A stretch of 64,000 nucleotides of DNA from contig NZ_KB822575.1 of NCBI RefSeq assembly GCF_000364605.1, positions 296,237 through 360,236 of the forward strand. Direction: 5' to 3'. A program made the position numbers and the translations under genes. Shown piece by piece: positions 50,454-60,325 of this stretch (its first letter is position 1; each line of letters opens with the position of its first letter). The notes beneath the pieces were generated by a model that did no database searches, was not told the origin of the DNA, and saw only the letters and a list, made by a program, of their open reading frames with translations. Origin of the DNA: Nocardioides sp. Iso805N. GTDB lineage: Bacteria; Actinomycetota; Actinomycetes; Propionibacteriales; Nocardioidaceae.

Positions 50454-50456
50454 CTT

Positions 50457-51455
50457 TCAACCCCGTGACCGCAACCGCACATTGTTCGGCAGGGGCGGGG
50501 CCGGGATCGGGGGCAGGTGATCGCCCAGGACCCGGCCGAAGCGACCGTCCGCCACCTCCTGCGAGTCGGCGACGACCTCGCCGGTCGGCCCCGTGATCTG
50601 GGCCTGCCAGGCGTCCCGGTAGCCGACGATCTCCTCGTGGGTGCGGCCCACGAAGTTCCACCACATCACGATCGACTCGCCGAACGGCGGCCCACCGAGC
50701 AGCAGCAGGCGGCTCCACTCGCTGGCGACGATGGTCCGCTCGGCAGCACCGACCGGGAGGTAGGCGAGCGCATCCTTGCCGACGGGTACGCCGTCGACGA
50801 CCACAGCGCCGGTGTCCAGCAGGATCCCGTGCTCGAAGGCAACCTCGACCGGGATCTGCAACGTCGTACCGGCCTCGAGGAGGAGCTCGACGCCCAGCAG
50901 CGGGGTGAAGGTGGCCACCGGCGAGGTGGAGCCGAGGGCCGATCCGAGGAAGACCCGCGCCTCCCAGCCCGGGCCGCGAACCGGCGTGGGCGCGTAGTGC
51001 TGGAAGCCGGGTGCGGCGTCGCGCACGGCGTCGGGCAGCGCCGTCCACAACTGCGCGCCGTGCAGGACGGAGCTGGCGTCGGTGGAGATCTCGGAGTGGC
51101 TGATGCCGTGACCGCCGGTCATGAGGTTCACCTCGCCGGGGCGCACGATGGCGTGGTTGCCGGCGCTGTCGCGGTGTTCGATCTCGCCGGTGAACAGCCA
51201 CGAGACCGTCTGCAGGCCGGTGTGCGGGTGCGGCGCCACCTGCATCCCGCCCGTCGCCGCGACGTCATCGGGCCCGTAGTGATCCACGAAGCACCACGCG
51301 CCGATCAACGAGCGCTCCCGCGAGGGCAGCGTACGGCGGACGTTCATCGCCCGCGGGCCACCGAGCGGCACGTCGCGCGGGCCGATGACCTGGATGCCGC
51401 GGGCGGCCTCGGCCTCGCAGACGACCTCGGCCGGGCGGGTCTCGGTGTTGCTCAT
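50457..51455 (-). CDS. Pirin family protein
   Basis: The protein has 332 residues from the ATG at 51455. The bicupin pirin fold is shown by the metal-binding block APHPHTGLQTVSWLFTGEIE with HRDS following, then VNLMTGGHGISHSE and LHGAQLWTALP. The C-terminal cupin ends with VMWWNFVGRTHEEI. Some pirins degrade quercetin; others are regulators. The frame further upstream (to 51833) is a shadow of hpnH. Confidence 0.9.
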   Translation of the reverse strand: MSNTETRPAEVVCEAEAARGIQVIGPRDVPLGGPRAMNVRRTLPSRERSLIGAWCFVDHYGPDDVAATGGMQVAPHPHTGLQTVSWLFTGEIEHRDSAGNHAIVRPGEVNLMTGGHGISHSEISTDASSVLHGAQLWTALPDAVRDAAPGFQHYAPTPVRGPGWEARVFLGSALGSTSPVATFTPLLGVELLLEAGTTLQIPVEVAFEHGILLDTGAVVVDGVPVGKDALAYLPVGAAERTIVASEWSRLLLLGGPPFGESIVMWWNFVGRTHEEIVGYRDAWQAQITGPTGEVVADSQEVADGRFGRVLGDHLPPIPAPPLPNNVRLRSRG

Positions 51456-51529
51456 GGGATCAACGTACGACAGCTCGGCGACCGGGGCTCGGCGGGCGTG
51501 GCTCGGCGACGCGGGGCTCGGCGACCGCG

Positions 51530-52534
51530 TCAGACCGACACCGCCGCCCGGATCGACTCCTTGAGCGAGCTCATCGTCGCCAGCACGGCGGTCGGCTCGT
51601 AGCCGCAGTGCGCCATGCAGTTGGCGCAGCGCGGGTCCTTGCCGCGGCCGTAGGAGTCCCAGTCGGTGGTTTCGAGGAGCTCGTCGTAGGTCTCGGCGTA
51701 CCCGTCCGCCATCAGGTAGCAGGGCTTCTGCCAGCCCTTGAGGGAGAAGGACGGGATCGCCCACGCGGTGCAGTCGAACTCGACCTTGCCCTCCAAGAAG
51801 TCCAGGAAGAGCGGGCTGTGGTTGAGGCGCCACTTCTTGCGCCGGCCGTCGCCGAAGGCCTTCTTGAACAGCTCGCGGGTCTGGGTCACGCCGAGCCAGT
51901 GCTCCTGGTCGGGCGCCTTCTCGTAGGCGAAGCCGGGCGAGATCTGCATGTTGTCGACCTTGAGGTCATCGTTGAGGTAGTCGAGGACGTCGATCACGTC
52001 CTGCGGGGTGTCGGTGTCGAAGAACGTCGTGTTCGTCATCACCCGGAAGCCGAGCGCCTGCGCCTCCTTGATCGCCGCGACGGCCTGCTGGAAGACGCCC
52101 TGCTTGGAGACCGAGGCGTCGTGCCGCTCCTCCAGGCCGTCGATGTGCACCATCCAGGCGAAGTTCTTGTGCGGGGTGAACTTGTGGATGTGCTTGGGCA
52201 GCAGCACCGCGTTGGTGCACAGGAAGACAAACTTCCCCTTGTCGAGCAGCTGCCGGGTGATCTCGTCGATCTGCGGGTGCATCAGCGGCTCGCCGCCGGC
52301 GATCGAGACCATCGGCGCGCCGGAGTCGACGACCGCGCCCACGGCCCGCTCCACGGGCATCCGCTGCTTGAGCAGGTTGGCCGGCTCCTGGATCTTGCCG
52401 CAGCCGGCGCACTTGAGGTTGCACGCGAACAGCGGCTCCAGCTCGACCAGCAGCGGGAACTTCTTGCGGCCCTTGATCTTCTGCAGGAGCAGGTACTTGC
52501 CGATCGCGACGGACTGGTGCAGTGGCATGGACAT
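51530..52534 (-). CDS. hpnH: Adenosyl-hopene transferase HpnH (radical SAM)
   Basis: This 334-residue radical SAM protein has the cluster motif CNLKCAGCGKIQEP, then GGEPLMHPQI, HIDGLEERHD and a late cysteine cluster CANCMAHCGYEPTAVL. HpnH adds the 5'-deoxyadenosyl group to diploptene, giving adenosylhopane. It is the last gene of the hopanoid cluster. A 164-base leader with a perfect hairpin separates it from the HpnG-IspH gene. Confidence 0.95.
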   Translation of the reverse strand: MSMPLHQSVAIGKYLLLQKIKGRKKFPLLVELEPLFACNLKCAGCGKIQEPANLLKQRMPVERAVGAVVDSGAPMVSIAGGEPLMHPQIDEITRQLLDKGKFVFLCTNAVLLPKHIHKFTPHKNFAWMVHIDGLEERHDASVSKQGVFQQAVAAIKEAQALGFRVMTNTTFFDTDTPQDVIDVLDYLNDDLKVDNMQISPGFAYEKAPDQEHWLGVTQTRELFKKAFGDGRRKKWRLNHSPLFLDFLEGKVEFDCTAWAIPSFSLKGWQKPCYLMADGYAETYDELLETTDWDSYGRGKDPRCANCMAHCGYEPTAVLATMSSLKESIRAAVSV

Positions 52535-52605
52535 GGGCGTATCTCCTTATCTGGCGCCGTTGCGAGCGGCGTCCGGTGCGTGCGATGGCAAGGCGGAGGA
52601 GGGAG

Positions 52606-52624
52606 CCGTGGCGGAGCCACGGCG
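52606..52624 (-). promoter_or_regulatory. Hairpin in the hpnH leader
   Basis: GCCGTGGC and GCCACGGC enclose GGA in the 164-base leader of hpnH. A purine-rich strand (GGCGGAGGAGGGAG) precedes it. It could be a terminator of the gene upstream or part of a structured leader. AAGGAGATA precedes the hpnH ATG. Confidence 0.35.
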
Positions 52625-52698
52625 ACTGACGACAACGCAGCCAGCGTGCGTGCCGGGGGACGCGCAGCCGGCGTCCAGATGAGGCGATGCGCCCACCC

Positions 52699-54174
52699 TC
52701 ATGAGACCTCTCGTGGGAGTGTGAAGTGCACGGACTCCTCGACACCGTCGGACTCGCGGACGCTGACGGCCCCGAGGCCCGTCAGGCCGGCGACGACCTG
52801 GTCGACGAGGTACGGCGGAGCAGACGCCCCGGCCGTGATTCCCACCCGGCTCACTCCTTGCAGCCAGGACAGCTCGATCTCCTCCAGTTCGTCGACGAGG
52901 TACGCCGGCGTGCCCTCGGCCCGCGCGACCTCGGCCAGGCGCAGGGAGTTGGAGGAGTTGCGGGACCCGAGCACGATCACCAGCCCGGTGCTCCCGACCT
53001 CGCGGGCCACCGCACGCACCGCCTGCTGGCGGTTGGTGGTGGCGTAGCAGATGTCATCGCGGCGCGGCGCGCTCAGCGCCGGGAACCGCTCCCGCAGCAC
53101 CGCCGCAGTCCGCTCGGCCTCGTCGACCGCGAGCGTGGTCTGCATGACGTAGGAGACCTTCGCCGGGTCCCGCGCTTCAACGGTGCGGGCCTGCTCGGCA
53201 TCGTTGACGACCACGATGTTGGCGGGCGCCTCGCCGTAGGTGCCCTCGACCTCCTCGTGCTCGGCATGGCCGATCAGGAAGACGGTGTGGTCGAGGCCTG
53301 CGAAGCGGCGTACCTCGGCGTGCACCTTGGCCACCAGCGGGCAGGTCGCGTCGATGACGCTGAGCCGCCGGGCATCCGCCTCGGCCCGGACGCCCGGGGC
53401 GACACCGTGCGCGGCGAGCACGACTGTCGCGCCCTCCGGCACCTCGGCGACCTCCTCGACGAAGACCGCCCCCTTGCGCTCCAGGCTGCTGACCACGTGC
53501 CGGTTGTGCACGATCTGACGGCGTACGTAGACCGGGCTGCCGAACCGGTCCAGCGCCCGGTCGACGATGTCGATGGCGCGGTGCACCCCGGCGCAGAAGC
53601 TGCGCGGCATCGCCATCACCACCTCCCGGTCGGCGGTGGCGTCGCTCCACTCGGCCAGCACCGGAGCGGCCTTGCGCAGCGCGTGCAGCGCGTGGATGGC
53701 CCGGGCGGGCGTGCCGGGTGACACCAGCCGGTGCAGCGGGGTGTCCACGATCGCGCGTACGACGACGGCGTGCTGCACGCCTTGGAGCAGCAACGAGGAC
53801 TCGGTGTCCACCGCGATGGCGCCGGTGGCGGCGAGCTCAGCCCGCGCCGCCGGGTCGTCGACGATGTGCTCGGCGGTGACGATCGGACCGAGGTGGACCC
53901 GCAGGCCGGCGCGGCGCAGCGCACCGGCGAGCAGCGCGGCGGCCGGCAGCTCCCGCTCGGTCGCGTTATGCGCGTCGATGACCTTGGTCGCCACCACCAG
54001 GTCACCCGGCGCGAGGTCGGTGGTCAGCGCACCCGCGACCCCCGCGACCACGACCGGCCCGGTGGGCGGCTGCGGGAGCGGGCGCGAGCGGCCGGTACGC
54101 CGGAGCTGGCCCGGCAGTGTCGATCGCAGCGCGAGCCACTCGGTGCGCAGCGGGGTGAGGAAGGTGGCGGTCAT
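52699..54174 (-). CDS. HpnG-like nucleosidase fused to IspH
   Basis: This 491-residue protein joins two enzymes. Residues 1-185 resemble the phosphorylase/nucleosidase HpnG (VVAGVAGALTTDLAPGDLVV, DTESSLLLQ), which releases adenine from adenosylhopane. Residues about 190-490 are IspH: VVMAMPRSFCAGVHRAID, DATCPLVAKVH, YVMQTTLAVDEAER, DDICYATTNRQQAV and a late VGITAGASAP. The three iron-sulfur cysteines are all present. IspH makes IPP and DMAPP from HMBPP, so both ends of the hopanoid pathway are in one chain. The start overlaps the cyclase stop by 4 bases. Confidence 0.88.
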   Translation of the reverse strand: MTATFLTPLRTEWLALRSTLPGQLRRTGRSRPLPQPPTGPVVVAGVAGALTTDLAPGDLVVATKVIDAHNATERELPAAALLAGALRRAGLRVHLGPIVTAEHIVDDPAARAELAATGAIAVDTESSLLLQGVQHAVVVRAIVDTPLHRLVSPGTPARAIHALHALRKAAPVLAEWSDATADREVVMAMPRSFCAGVHRAIDIVDRALDRFGSPVYVRRQIVHNRHVVSSLERKGAVFVEEVAEVPEGATVVLAAHGVAPGVRAEADARRLSVIDATCPLVAKVHAEVRRFAGLDHTVFLIGHAEHEEVEGTYGEAPANIVVVNDAEQARTVEARDPAKVSYVMQTTLAVDEAERTAAVLRERFPALSAPRRDDICYATTNRQQAVRAVAREVGSTGLVIVLGSRNSSNSLRLAEVARAEGTPAYLVDELEEIELSWLQGVSRVGITAGASAPPYLVDQVVAGLTGLGAVSVRESDGVEESVHFTLPREVS

Positions 54175-56117
54175 GGCACCTCGACAGGCTCGGTGTAGGT
54201 ACGGCGGAAGTAGCGACCCAGGGCCCACATCGGGAAGACCTGCCGGTACATCTCGTAGCCGATGTAGAAGAAGCCCGGGAACCCGGTGCCGGTGTAGAGC
54301 TCCTCGTCCCAGCCGCCGTCGGGGCGCTGGGTGGCGATCAGGTGCTCGATGCCACGCTCCACGACGGGGCCGGTCTCGCCGGCGGCGAGCAGGGCGAGCA
54401 ACGCCCAGGCGCTCTGCGAGGGCGTCGAGGCACCCCGGCCGACCCAGGCCTTCTCGTGATAGCTGCGCAGGTCCTCGCCCCAGCCGCCGTCGACGTTCTG
54501 GTGATCCTCGAGCCAGGCGACGGCGGTGCGCACGGCCAGGTGCTCGGCGCCCACGCCCGCGGCGACCAGCGCGGGCACCGCCGCGCCGGTGCCGTAGAGG
54601 TGGTTGGCTCCCCAGCGCCCGAACCACGAGCCGTCAGCCTCCTGGTTCGCCAGCAGCCAGTCCACGCCGCGGCGGCACTCCGGCGAGTCGGCCAGCCCCT
54701 CGATCGCCATCATCTCGACCACGTGCGCGGTGACATCGGCCGAGGGCGGGTCGATCACGTTGCCGAAGTCGCAGAACGGCAGCCTGGCCGGCAGCAGGTG
54801 CGTGTTGTCCGCGTCGAACGCCCCCCAGCCGCCGTCGCGCGACTGCATCCCGACCGTCCAGGCGACGGCCCGGTCCAGCGCGCCTCGCAGTCGCGAATGC
54901 TCCGGATGCGCGACCGCGCGCAGCGCCAGCACGATCTCGGCGGTGTCGTCGGTGTCCGGGTAGACGTCGTTGGCGAACTCGAAGGCCCAGCCCGCGCTGG
55001 GCAGGTCCGGGCGACGCACCTGCCAGTCGCCGTCCGCACTCACCTGCTCGGCCAGCAGCCAGTCCGCGGCACGGAGGACCGCGGGATCGTCCGGCGGCGT
55101 ACCTGCCTCGAGGAGGGCGGCGAGGGAGAGTCCGGTGTCCCAGACCGGGGACTGGCAGGCCTCCAGCCAGCGCAGCGGACCGCCTGGCGCGTCCGGCACC
55201 TCGACGAAGAAGTCGTCGAGACCCGCGAGCGCCGCCTTCATGGCCGGATGCTCCAGCGAGTAGCCCATCTGCCACAGCGCGAGGATCGAGTAGACCCACG
55301 GCGGCTGGATGCCGCCCCACCCGCCATCGGCCTCCTGCCGGGCCAGGATCCACTCCGCGGCCTGCCGCATCGCGAGGCGGCGCAGCGGGTTGGGCGGCAG
55401 CTTCCCGAAGGCCCGTACGCCGACGTCGAGGCGCTGGAAGACCCCGGCGACGGACCACAGCGGGGCGAACCGGGCCGGTGGCGCGCCGGTGAGCAACGGC
55501 GCGGCGTCGAACGGCACCGGCACCACCGGCCGGGTGGCGCTGACGATGGAGAGGGGCACGATCGTCTGCCGCGCCCAGCAGCCCCATTGGTAGATGTTCA
55601 GCGGTGCCCACGAGGGCAGGAACATGATCTCCGGCGGCAGGGTCGGGCAGGCGTCCCAGCTCCACAGCCCGACCAGCGAGAGCCACATGTGGGTGAAGAC
55701 GCGGGTCTTCTCCAGCCCTCCGGCGGCCCGCACCCAGGCGGCTGCCCGGACCAGGTGCTCGGCGTCCTCGGCATCGCCGGCCAGCCGCAGCGCGACCCAC
55801 GCCTCGACCGTGGTCGAGAGCGAGCCGGGCGCGCCCGGGAAGTCGCCCCAGCTGCCGTCGCGGCGCTGCTGCGAGCGGATCCAGCGGGCGCTGCGCTCCT
55901 GATCGTCGGGTACGACGATGCCGAGCACGTGCCGCAGCAGCATGTCCTCGGCGTCCATGGTCACGTTGGTGGCCAGGTCGCCCTTCCACCAGCCGTCGGG
56001 GTGCTGGCGGCGCTTCAGGTGGGCGATGGCGGCGTCGAGTGCGGCTCCCACGTCGGTCGCGGAAAGTGACTCCTCGACCGGCGGAAGGTGACCTCTCGAC
56101 GTGTCCTCGATGGTCAC
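54171..56117 (-). CDS. shc: Squalene-hopene cyclase
   Basis: This 648-residue cyclase has many QW motifs (QSRDGGWGAFD, QEADGSWFGRWG, QNVDGGWGED) and the catalytic DXDD motif as VYPDTDDTAEIVL. It cyclises squalene to hopene/hopanol at the membrane. Length is normal. The last residues (YTEPVEVP) are encoded by a copy of the dispersed CTCGACAGGCTCGG repeat. It overlaps both neighbours by 4 bases. Confidence 0.95.
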   Translation of the reverse strand: MTIEDTSRGHLPPVEESLSATDVGAALDAAIAHLKRRQHPDGWWKGDLATNVTMDAEDMLLRHVLGIVVPDDQERSARWIRSQQRRDGSWGDFPGAPGSLSTTVEAWVALRLAGDAEDAEHLVRAAAWVRAAGGLEKTRVFTHMWLSLVGLWSWDACPTLPPEIMFLPSWAPLNIYQWGCWARQTIVPLSIVSATRPVVPVPFDAAPLLTGAPPARFAPLWSVAGVFQRLDVGVRAFGKLPPNPLRRLAMRQAAEWILARQEADGGWGGIQPPWVYSILALWQMGYSLEHPAMKAALAGLDDFFVEVPDAPGGPLRWLEACQSPVWDTGLSLAALLEAGTPPDDPAVLRAADWLLAEQVSADGDWQVRRPDLPSAGWAFEFANDVYPDTDDTAEIVLALRAVAHPEHSRLRGALDRAVAWTVGMQSRDGGWGAFDADNTHLLPARLPFCDFGNVIDPPSADVTAHVVEMMAIEGLADSPECRRGVDWLLANQEADGSWFGRWGANHLYGTGAAVPALVAAGVGAEHLAVRTAVAWLEDHQNVDGGWGEDLRSYHEKAWVGRGASTPSQSAWALLALLAAGETGPVVERGIEHLIATQRPDGGWDEELYTGTGFPGFFYIGYEMYRQVFPMWALGRYFRRTYTEPVEVP

Positions 56118-57199
56118 AGCTTGCGCTCCGTCACGAAGTGGGCCAGATCGATCAGGGTGTGGTGGGCCGTCTCGTCCAGGCCCAGGTCGGCCAGCGCGCC
56201 GAGCGCGCTCGCCACGTGACTGTCAGCGGCGGCCGTCGCCCACTCCCGGCCACCGGCCTTCTCGATCAGGTCGGCGGCCCGCTTCAGCTCGTCGGGCTCG
56301 ACCACGGTCCGGGAGCCGTGGGTGGCGAACCAGGCGGCGAGGTCGGCGCCCGCATCCCCGCCGTACTCGATCGACCAGACCACCAGCAGGGTCTTCTTGG
56401 CGGCGGCCAGGTCGGCGAAGACCGGCTTGCCGGTCACCTGCGGGCTGCCCCAGATGCCGAGCAGGTCGTCGACGATCTGGAAGGCCAGACCCAGCTCCGC
56501 ACCGAAGGTGTGGCAGCCGTCCACCACCGGCTGCGGCGCGCCGGCCAGGATCGCGCCGATCGAGGCGCTCACCGCCAGCAGTGCGCCGGTCTTGTCCTGC
56601 TCCATCGCGAGGCACTCGGCCAGGGTGACGTCGTCGCGCCGCTCGAACTCCACGTCGCGCGCCTGCCCCCTGATCACCTCACGGGTGGCGCGGGCCAGCG
56701 CCAGACTCGCGGCGTCGGCGTGCGGGCCCGCGTCGGCGAGCACCTCGTGCGCCAGCGAGAGCATCGCGTCGCCGGCCAGGATCGCGGTGGTGTCGTCCCA
56801 CACCGACCAGACCGTCGGGCGGTGCCGCCGCTCGCGGTCGCGGTCGATGATGTCGTCGTGCACCAGCGAGAAGTTGTGCACCAGCTCGACCGCGACGGCA
56901 CCGGGGATCGCCGCGTCCACGGCGCCTCGACGAGCTCGGCGGACGTCGGACTCGCCTCGGCTGGCGTCGGCGTCGGCGTCGGCGTCGACGGCCTCGGCGA
57001 CCAGCAGCGCCAGGCCGGGACGCAGTGCCTTCCCGGCGGGGCCGCTGGTCGGCGTACCGTCCGGCTCGCACCAGCCCAGGTGGTAGGACGTCACCCGGCC
57101 CAGGAACGGATCGAGTCGCCCCACCGCCTCCCGCATCGCCGGATCGACGAGCGAGCGGGCGTGGGTCAGCCACTCGACGGCGTTGGTCCTCTGGCTCAT
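56114..57199 (-). CDS. Polyprenyl synthetase (farnesyl diphosphate synthase type)
   Basis: The protein has 361 residues from the ATG at 57199. The first Asp-rich motif is FSLVHDDIIDRDRERR and the second is FQIVDDLLGIWG; LRPGLALLVAEA is the conserved helix before them. A stretch (about residues 72-100: DADADADASRGESDVRRARR) is an insertion encoded by GCGTCG repeats and a copy of the dispersed repeat. It probably makes the farnesyl diphosphate used by HpnD. The frame further upstream is a shadow of hpnE. Confidence 0.9.
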   Translation of the reverse strand: MSQRTNAVEWLTHARSLVDPAMREAVGRLDPFLGRVTSYHLGWCEPDGTPTSGPAGKALRPGLALLVAEAVDADADADASRGESDVRRARRGAVDAAIPGAVAVELVHNFSLVHDDIIDRDRERRHRPTVWSVWDDTTAILAGDAMLSLAHEVLADAGPHADAASLALARATREVIRGQARDVEFERRDDVTLAECLAMEQDKTGALLAVSASIGAILAGAPQPVVDGCHTFGAELGLAFQIVDDLLGIWGSPQVTGKPVFADLAAAKKTLLVVWSIEYGGDAGADLAAWFATHGSRTVVEPDELKRAADLIEKAGGREWATAAADSHVASALGALADLGLDETAHHTLIDLAHFVTERKL

Positions 57200-58545
57200 G
57201 CGACCACCTCCAGGCGGCTCGGCTGGTCCTGGAGCACGGCTGTCGCGGCGGCCTCGCCGCTGCGCACCGCGCCCTCCATCGTGGCGGGCCACCCGGTGGC
57301 GGTCCACGCACCGGCGACGTAGAGGCCGGGCTGCCGGGTCCGCGCCGTCGGCCGGAACCGCGCCGTGCCCGGCGTCGGGTCGAAGGTCGCGTGCCGCTCC
57401 CGGGTGACGAAGAAGTCCAGCAGCGTGGCCTGCCGTGCCCGCGGCAGGAGCGCCTCCAGGTGCGGGACGAAGCGCGCCCGCAGCTCGGCGACGGGCAGGT
57501 CGACATAGGCCTGCGCGGCCGAGAGCGAGACGGCGACGTACTGGCGTGGGCCCCGAGGCGCCTCGACAAGCTCGGCGGTCGTGGCGGCCAGGCCGCTGTG
57601 GCCGGTCCTGTCGAAGACCCACTGCAACGGACTGTCGACGGCGGCGACGAACGGCTCCTCCAGCACGACACGGTCATAGACCAGGTGCAGGTTGAGGATC
57701 GGCGCGCTGCCGAGACCCTCGACCCAGCCGTCCGGCAGGTCCAGCGAGGAGGGCGGCAGCAGGCGGCGCGCCTGATCGGGAGGTACGGCGAGGATGACGG
57801 CGTCGGTCCCGATCTCCTCCAAGGTGCTCACCTTGTCACCGGTCCGGACCTCGACACCGGCCTTGGTCAGCGCTCGGAGCGCGGCGTCCCCGTGCAGCTG
57901 CTGCAGGGGCACGCGCGACCAGCCGATGTCGGACGCGTCGGCGCGGTCGAGGAGGCCGAGCTGGAAGACGGTCGCGGCCAGCGCCAGCGACGCCCGCTCC
58001 GCGGTGGCGTTGAGGGTGGCCACGCCGATCAGGTCCCACAGCGCCTCGATCGCGCGGGGTCCCTGGCGATGTGCCCGGAGCCAGGCGCCGAAGCTGTCCC
58101 GGTCGGTCGCGGGCGCCTCTCGGTCCACCCGGCCGAGCGCGACGACCGCGGGCAGGAGGCGCGCCTTGGCGGCGAGCCCGAGCCAGGGGTAACCGGCCAG
58201 CGCGCCGCCGAGGTGCAGCGGGGGCGGGAGGGCGCCGCGGCGCAGACGCCCGACGCGGGTGGATGCCTCGCTGCGCACGGTCACGTCGAGGCGCGGTTGC
58301 AGCTCGACCTGGTCGGTGACGCCCAGCCGGTCGAGCAGGCCGGTGTAGGCGGTGCAGCAGCGCAGGAAGACGTGCTGCCCGTTGTCGATCCAGAGGTCCT
58401 GGCCGGCCACGGTCCGCTGGAAGCTGTAGGTCAGGCCGCCCAGGCGCGGGCGCGCCTCCCGCAGGGTGACCTGCCAGCCGGCGTCGGCGATTCTGAGCGC
58501 GGCCGAGATCCCGGCGAGGCCGCCGCCGACGACGGTCGCCCTCAC
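57196..58545 (-). CDS. hpnE: Hydroxysqualene dehydroxylase HpnE
   Basis: The protein has 449 residues from the GTG at 58545, overlapping the hpnD stop by 4 bases. The Rossmann FAD motif is [20 protein letters not shown], and the next block [10 protein letters not shown] and [12 protein letters not shown] identify HpnE rather than phytoene desaturase. The C-terminus [20 protein letters not shown] is the FAD-contact end. It reduces hydroxysqualene to squalene. Confidence 0.92.
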   Translation of the reverse strand: MRATVVGGGLAGISAALRIADAGWQVTLREARPRLGGLTYSFQRTVAGQDLWIDNGQHVFLRCCTAYTGLLDRLGVTDQVELQPRLDVTVRSEASTRVGRLRRGALPPPLHLGGALAGYPWLGLAAKARLLPAVVALGRVDREAPATDRDSFGAWLRAHRQGPRAIEALWDLIGVATLNATAERASLALAATVFQLGLLDRADASDIGWSRVPLQQLHGDAALRALTKAGVEVRTGDKVSTLEEIGTDAVILAVPPDQARRLLPPSSLDLPDGWVEGLGSAPILNLHLVYDRVVLEEPFVAAVDSPLQWVFDRTGHSGLAATTAELVEAPRGPRQYVAVSLSAAQAYVDLPVAELRARFVPHLEALLPRARQATLLDFFVTRERHATFDPTPGTARFRPTARTRQPGLYVAGAWTATGWPATMEGAVRSGEAAATAVLQDQPSRLEVVA

Positions 58546-59441
58546 GAGCGCCCCCTCACCAGGGCGGTCACAGCGACCCGGGCCTTCTCCGCGCCGGAGA
58601 GCCGCAGCCGCTTGTCGTAGACCTGCACCGGGTCGGCGGCGATGCGCTGGTTGAGGTGGCGGTAGATGCCGGCCATCGCGGTGCAGCAGGCGGCGCTGCG
58701 CCGGTCCAGGTGCGGGACCAGCCGCAGGCCGAGGCCGTACCAGTCCTCGGCCCGCGCCGCCGCGTGCCGCAGGTAGGCGGCGAGCCGGCCCTCGGGGTCG
58801 TCCAGGTCGCCGGCCGCGTCGGTACGCAGCTCGATCCCCCACTGCGCCAGCTCGCTCTGCGGCAGGTAGATCCGCCGGTTGCCCAGGTCCTCGCGGACGT
58901 CACGCAGGATGTTGGTCTGCTGCAGCGCGATCCCGAGCTGGTCGGCGAAGAGCTCGGCGCGGGGCTCGGGCACTGAGCCGGTCGCCTCCCCGGTCGCCTC
59001 GGTGCCGAAGATCGACAGGCACAGCCGGCCGATCGCGCCGGCGACCCGCCGGCAGTAGACCACCAGCTCGTCCCAGTCGGCGATAGTGACGAACTCCGCC
59101 AGGTCGGTCTCGACCCCGTCGATCAGCTCACCGAACGCACCCAACGGCACCGGGTAGCGCCGGGCCGCGTCGGCCAGGGCGAGCAGGACCGGGTCCGAGC
59201 TGTCGTCGAGGTGATCGAGGTCGGCGCGGATCTCCCCCAGGGCCTTCAGCTTGGTCTCGCGGGGCAGGTCGCCGTCGCCGATGTCGTCGACCCGGCGGGC
59301 CAGGGCGTAGACGGCACACAGCGCGGTGCGCTTCGGAGCGGGCAGGAGCCGGATGCCGTAGTAGAAGTTGCCTGCCTCGGTGCGGGTGATCCGCTCGCAC
59401 TCGAGGTAGGCCTCCTGGACCGTGCTCCTGCTCTGGCTCAT
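58542..59441 (-). CDS. hpnD: Presqualene diphosphate synthase HpnD
   Basis: The protein has 299 residues from the ATG at 59441. It belongs to the squalene/phytoene synthase fold, with [20 protein letters not shown], the first Asp motif [10 protein letters not shown] and the second [20 protein letters not shown]. It joins two farnesyl diphosphates to presqualene diphosphate. The order hpnC-hpnD-hpnE with 4-base overlaps is the usual alternative to a single squalene synthase. Confidence 0.92.
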   Translation of the reverse strand: MSQSRSTVQEAYLECERITRTEAGNFYYGIRLLPAPKRTALCAVYALARRVDDIGDGDLPRETKLKALGEIRADLDHLDDSSDPVLLALADAARRYPVPLGAFGELIDGVETDLAEFVTIADWDELVVYCRRVAGAIGRLCLSIFGTEATGEATGSVPEPRAELFADQLGIALQQTNILRDVREDLGNRRIYLPQSELAQWGIELRTDAAGDLDDPEGRLAAYLRHAAARAEDWYGLGLRLVPHLDRRSAACCTAMAGIYRHLNQRIAADPVQVYDKRLRLSGAEKARVAVTALVRGRS

Positions 59442-60277
59442 GCTCTTCCCCTCACCAGCACCTTCATCGCCAACGCCGCGGTCCGGGCCTTGCCCGGCCG
59501 GGCGTCGTGGGCGAGTACGTCGCCCTCCGCGCGGCGCAGTGCCGCGGCAGTGGCCAGCCCCCCGGCGACGAACCCGGCGACCGCGATCCGCGCCCACCCG
59601 CTGAGCTGGCCGACCAGCTGCGATCCCTCCCGCAGCCACTGCTCGGCGCGATCGGTCTCGGCCAGCACGCACCGGCGCAGTGCGGGGGTCGCGCGGGCGA
59701 GGTCGAGGTCGGCCTCGACGACGCCGAACTGCTGCAGGGAGCGTTGTGGCAGGTAGACCCGGCCCGCGCGCCGGTCCTCGGCGACGTCCTGCAGGTGCTC
59801 GACCAGCTGCAGCCCGGTGCAGACCCGGTCGGAGAGCGCGATCCGGGCCGGCGTCGACTGGCCGAAGAGCTCGAGCACGATCCGGCCGACCGGGTCGGCG
59901 GAGAGCCGGCAGTAGCCGACCAGATCCTCGAAGGTCGGGTAGCGGTGCACGCGCTGGTCGCGCAGGTTCGCCTCGACCAGGTCGAGGAACGGCTGCTCGG
60001 AGAGGCCGCACTCGTGCACCGTGTCAGCCAGCCGCCGCAGCGTCGGGCTGATCGGGGTGGCGTCACGCCAGATGCTGCGGGTCTCCTCGCGCAGCCGCAC
60101 CAGCGCCGCGGCGCGATCTCCGGCGTACGCGTCGCCGAGCTCGTCGACCTCGCGGGCGAACCCGTAGACCGCGTGCAGGTGCTCACGGTGCCGGGCCGGG
60201 AGCAGGCGCAGTGCGACAGGGAAATTCTCCCCAGCCTCCCGCTGCTGCCAGGAGGCCGAGGTCTGCACGGCGCTCAT
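59438..60277 (-). CDS. hpnC: Hydroxysqualene synthase HpnC
   Basis: The protein has 279 residues from the ATG at 60277. It is the second squalene/phytoene synthase-type protein, with [20 protein letters not shown], the Asp motif [10 protein letters not shown] and [20 protein letters not shown]. The substituted Asp motifs and FPVALRLLP start fit HpnC. It turns presqualene diphosphate into hydroxysqualene. It is the first gene of the hopanoid operon and is divergent from a PucR-type regulator. Confidence 0.92.
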   Translation of the reverse strand: MSAVQTSASWQQREAGENFPVALRLLPARHREHLHAVYGFAREVDELGDAYAGDRAAALVRLREETRSIWRDATPISPTLRRLADTVHECGLSEQPFLDLVEANLRDQRVHRYPTFEDLVGYCRLSADPVGRIVLELFGQSTPARIALSDRVCTGLQLVEHLQDVAEDRRAGRVYLPQRSLQQFGVVEADLDLARATPALRRCVLAETDRAEQWLREGSQLVGQLSGWARIAVAGFVAGGLATAAALRRAEGDVLAHDARPGKARTAALAMKVLVRGRA

Positions 60278-60293
60278 ATCGCCATGTAACACC

Positions 60294-60308
60294 TTCGGCG
60301 ACGCCGAA
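60294..60308. promoter_or_regulatory. 15-bp perfect palindrome in the hpnC/PucR intergenic region
   Basis: TTCGGCG-A-CGCCGAA is 17 bases upstream of the hpnC ATG. It is a possible operator for the hopanoid operon. Confidence 0.45.
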
Positions 60309-60325
60309 CTCTGCCCTTTACGCTC

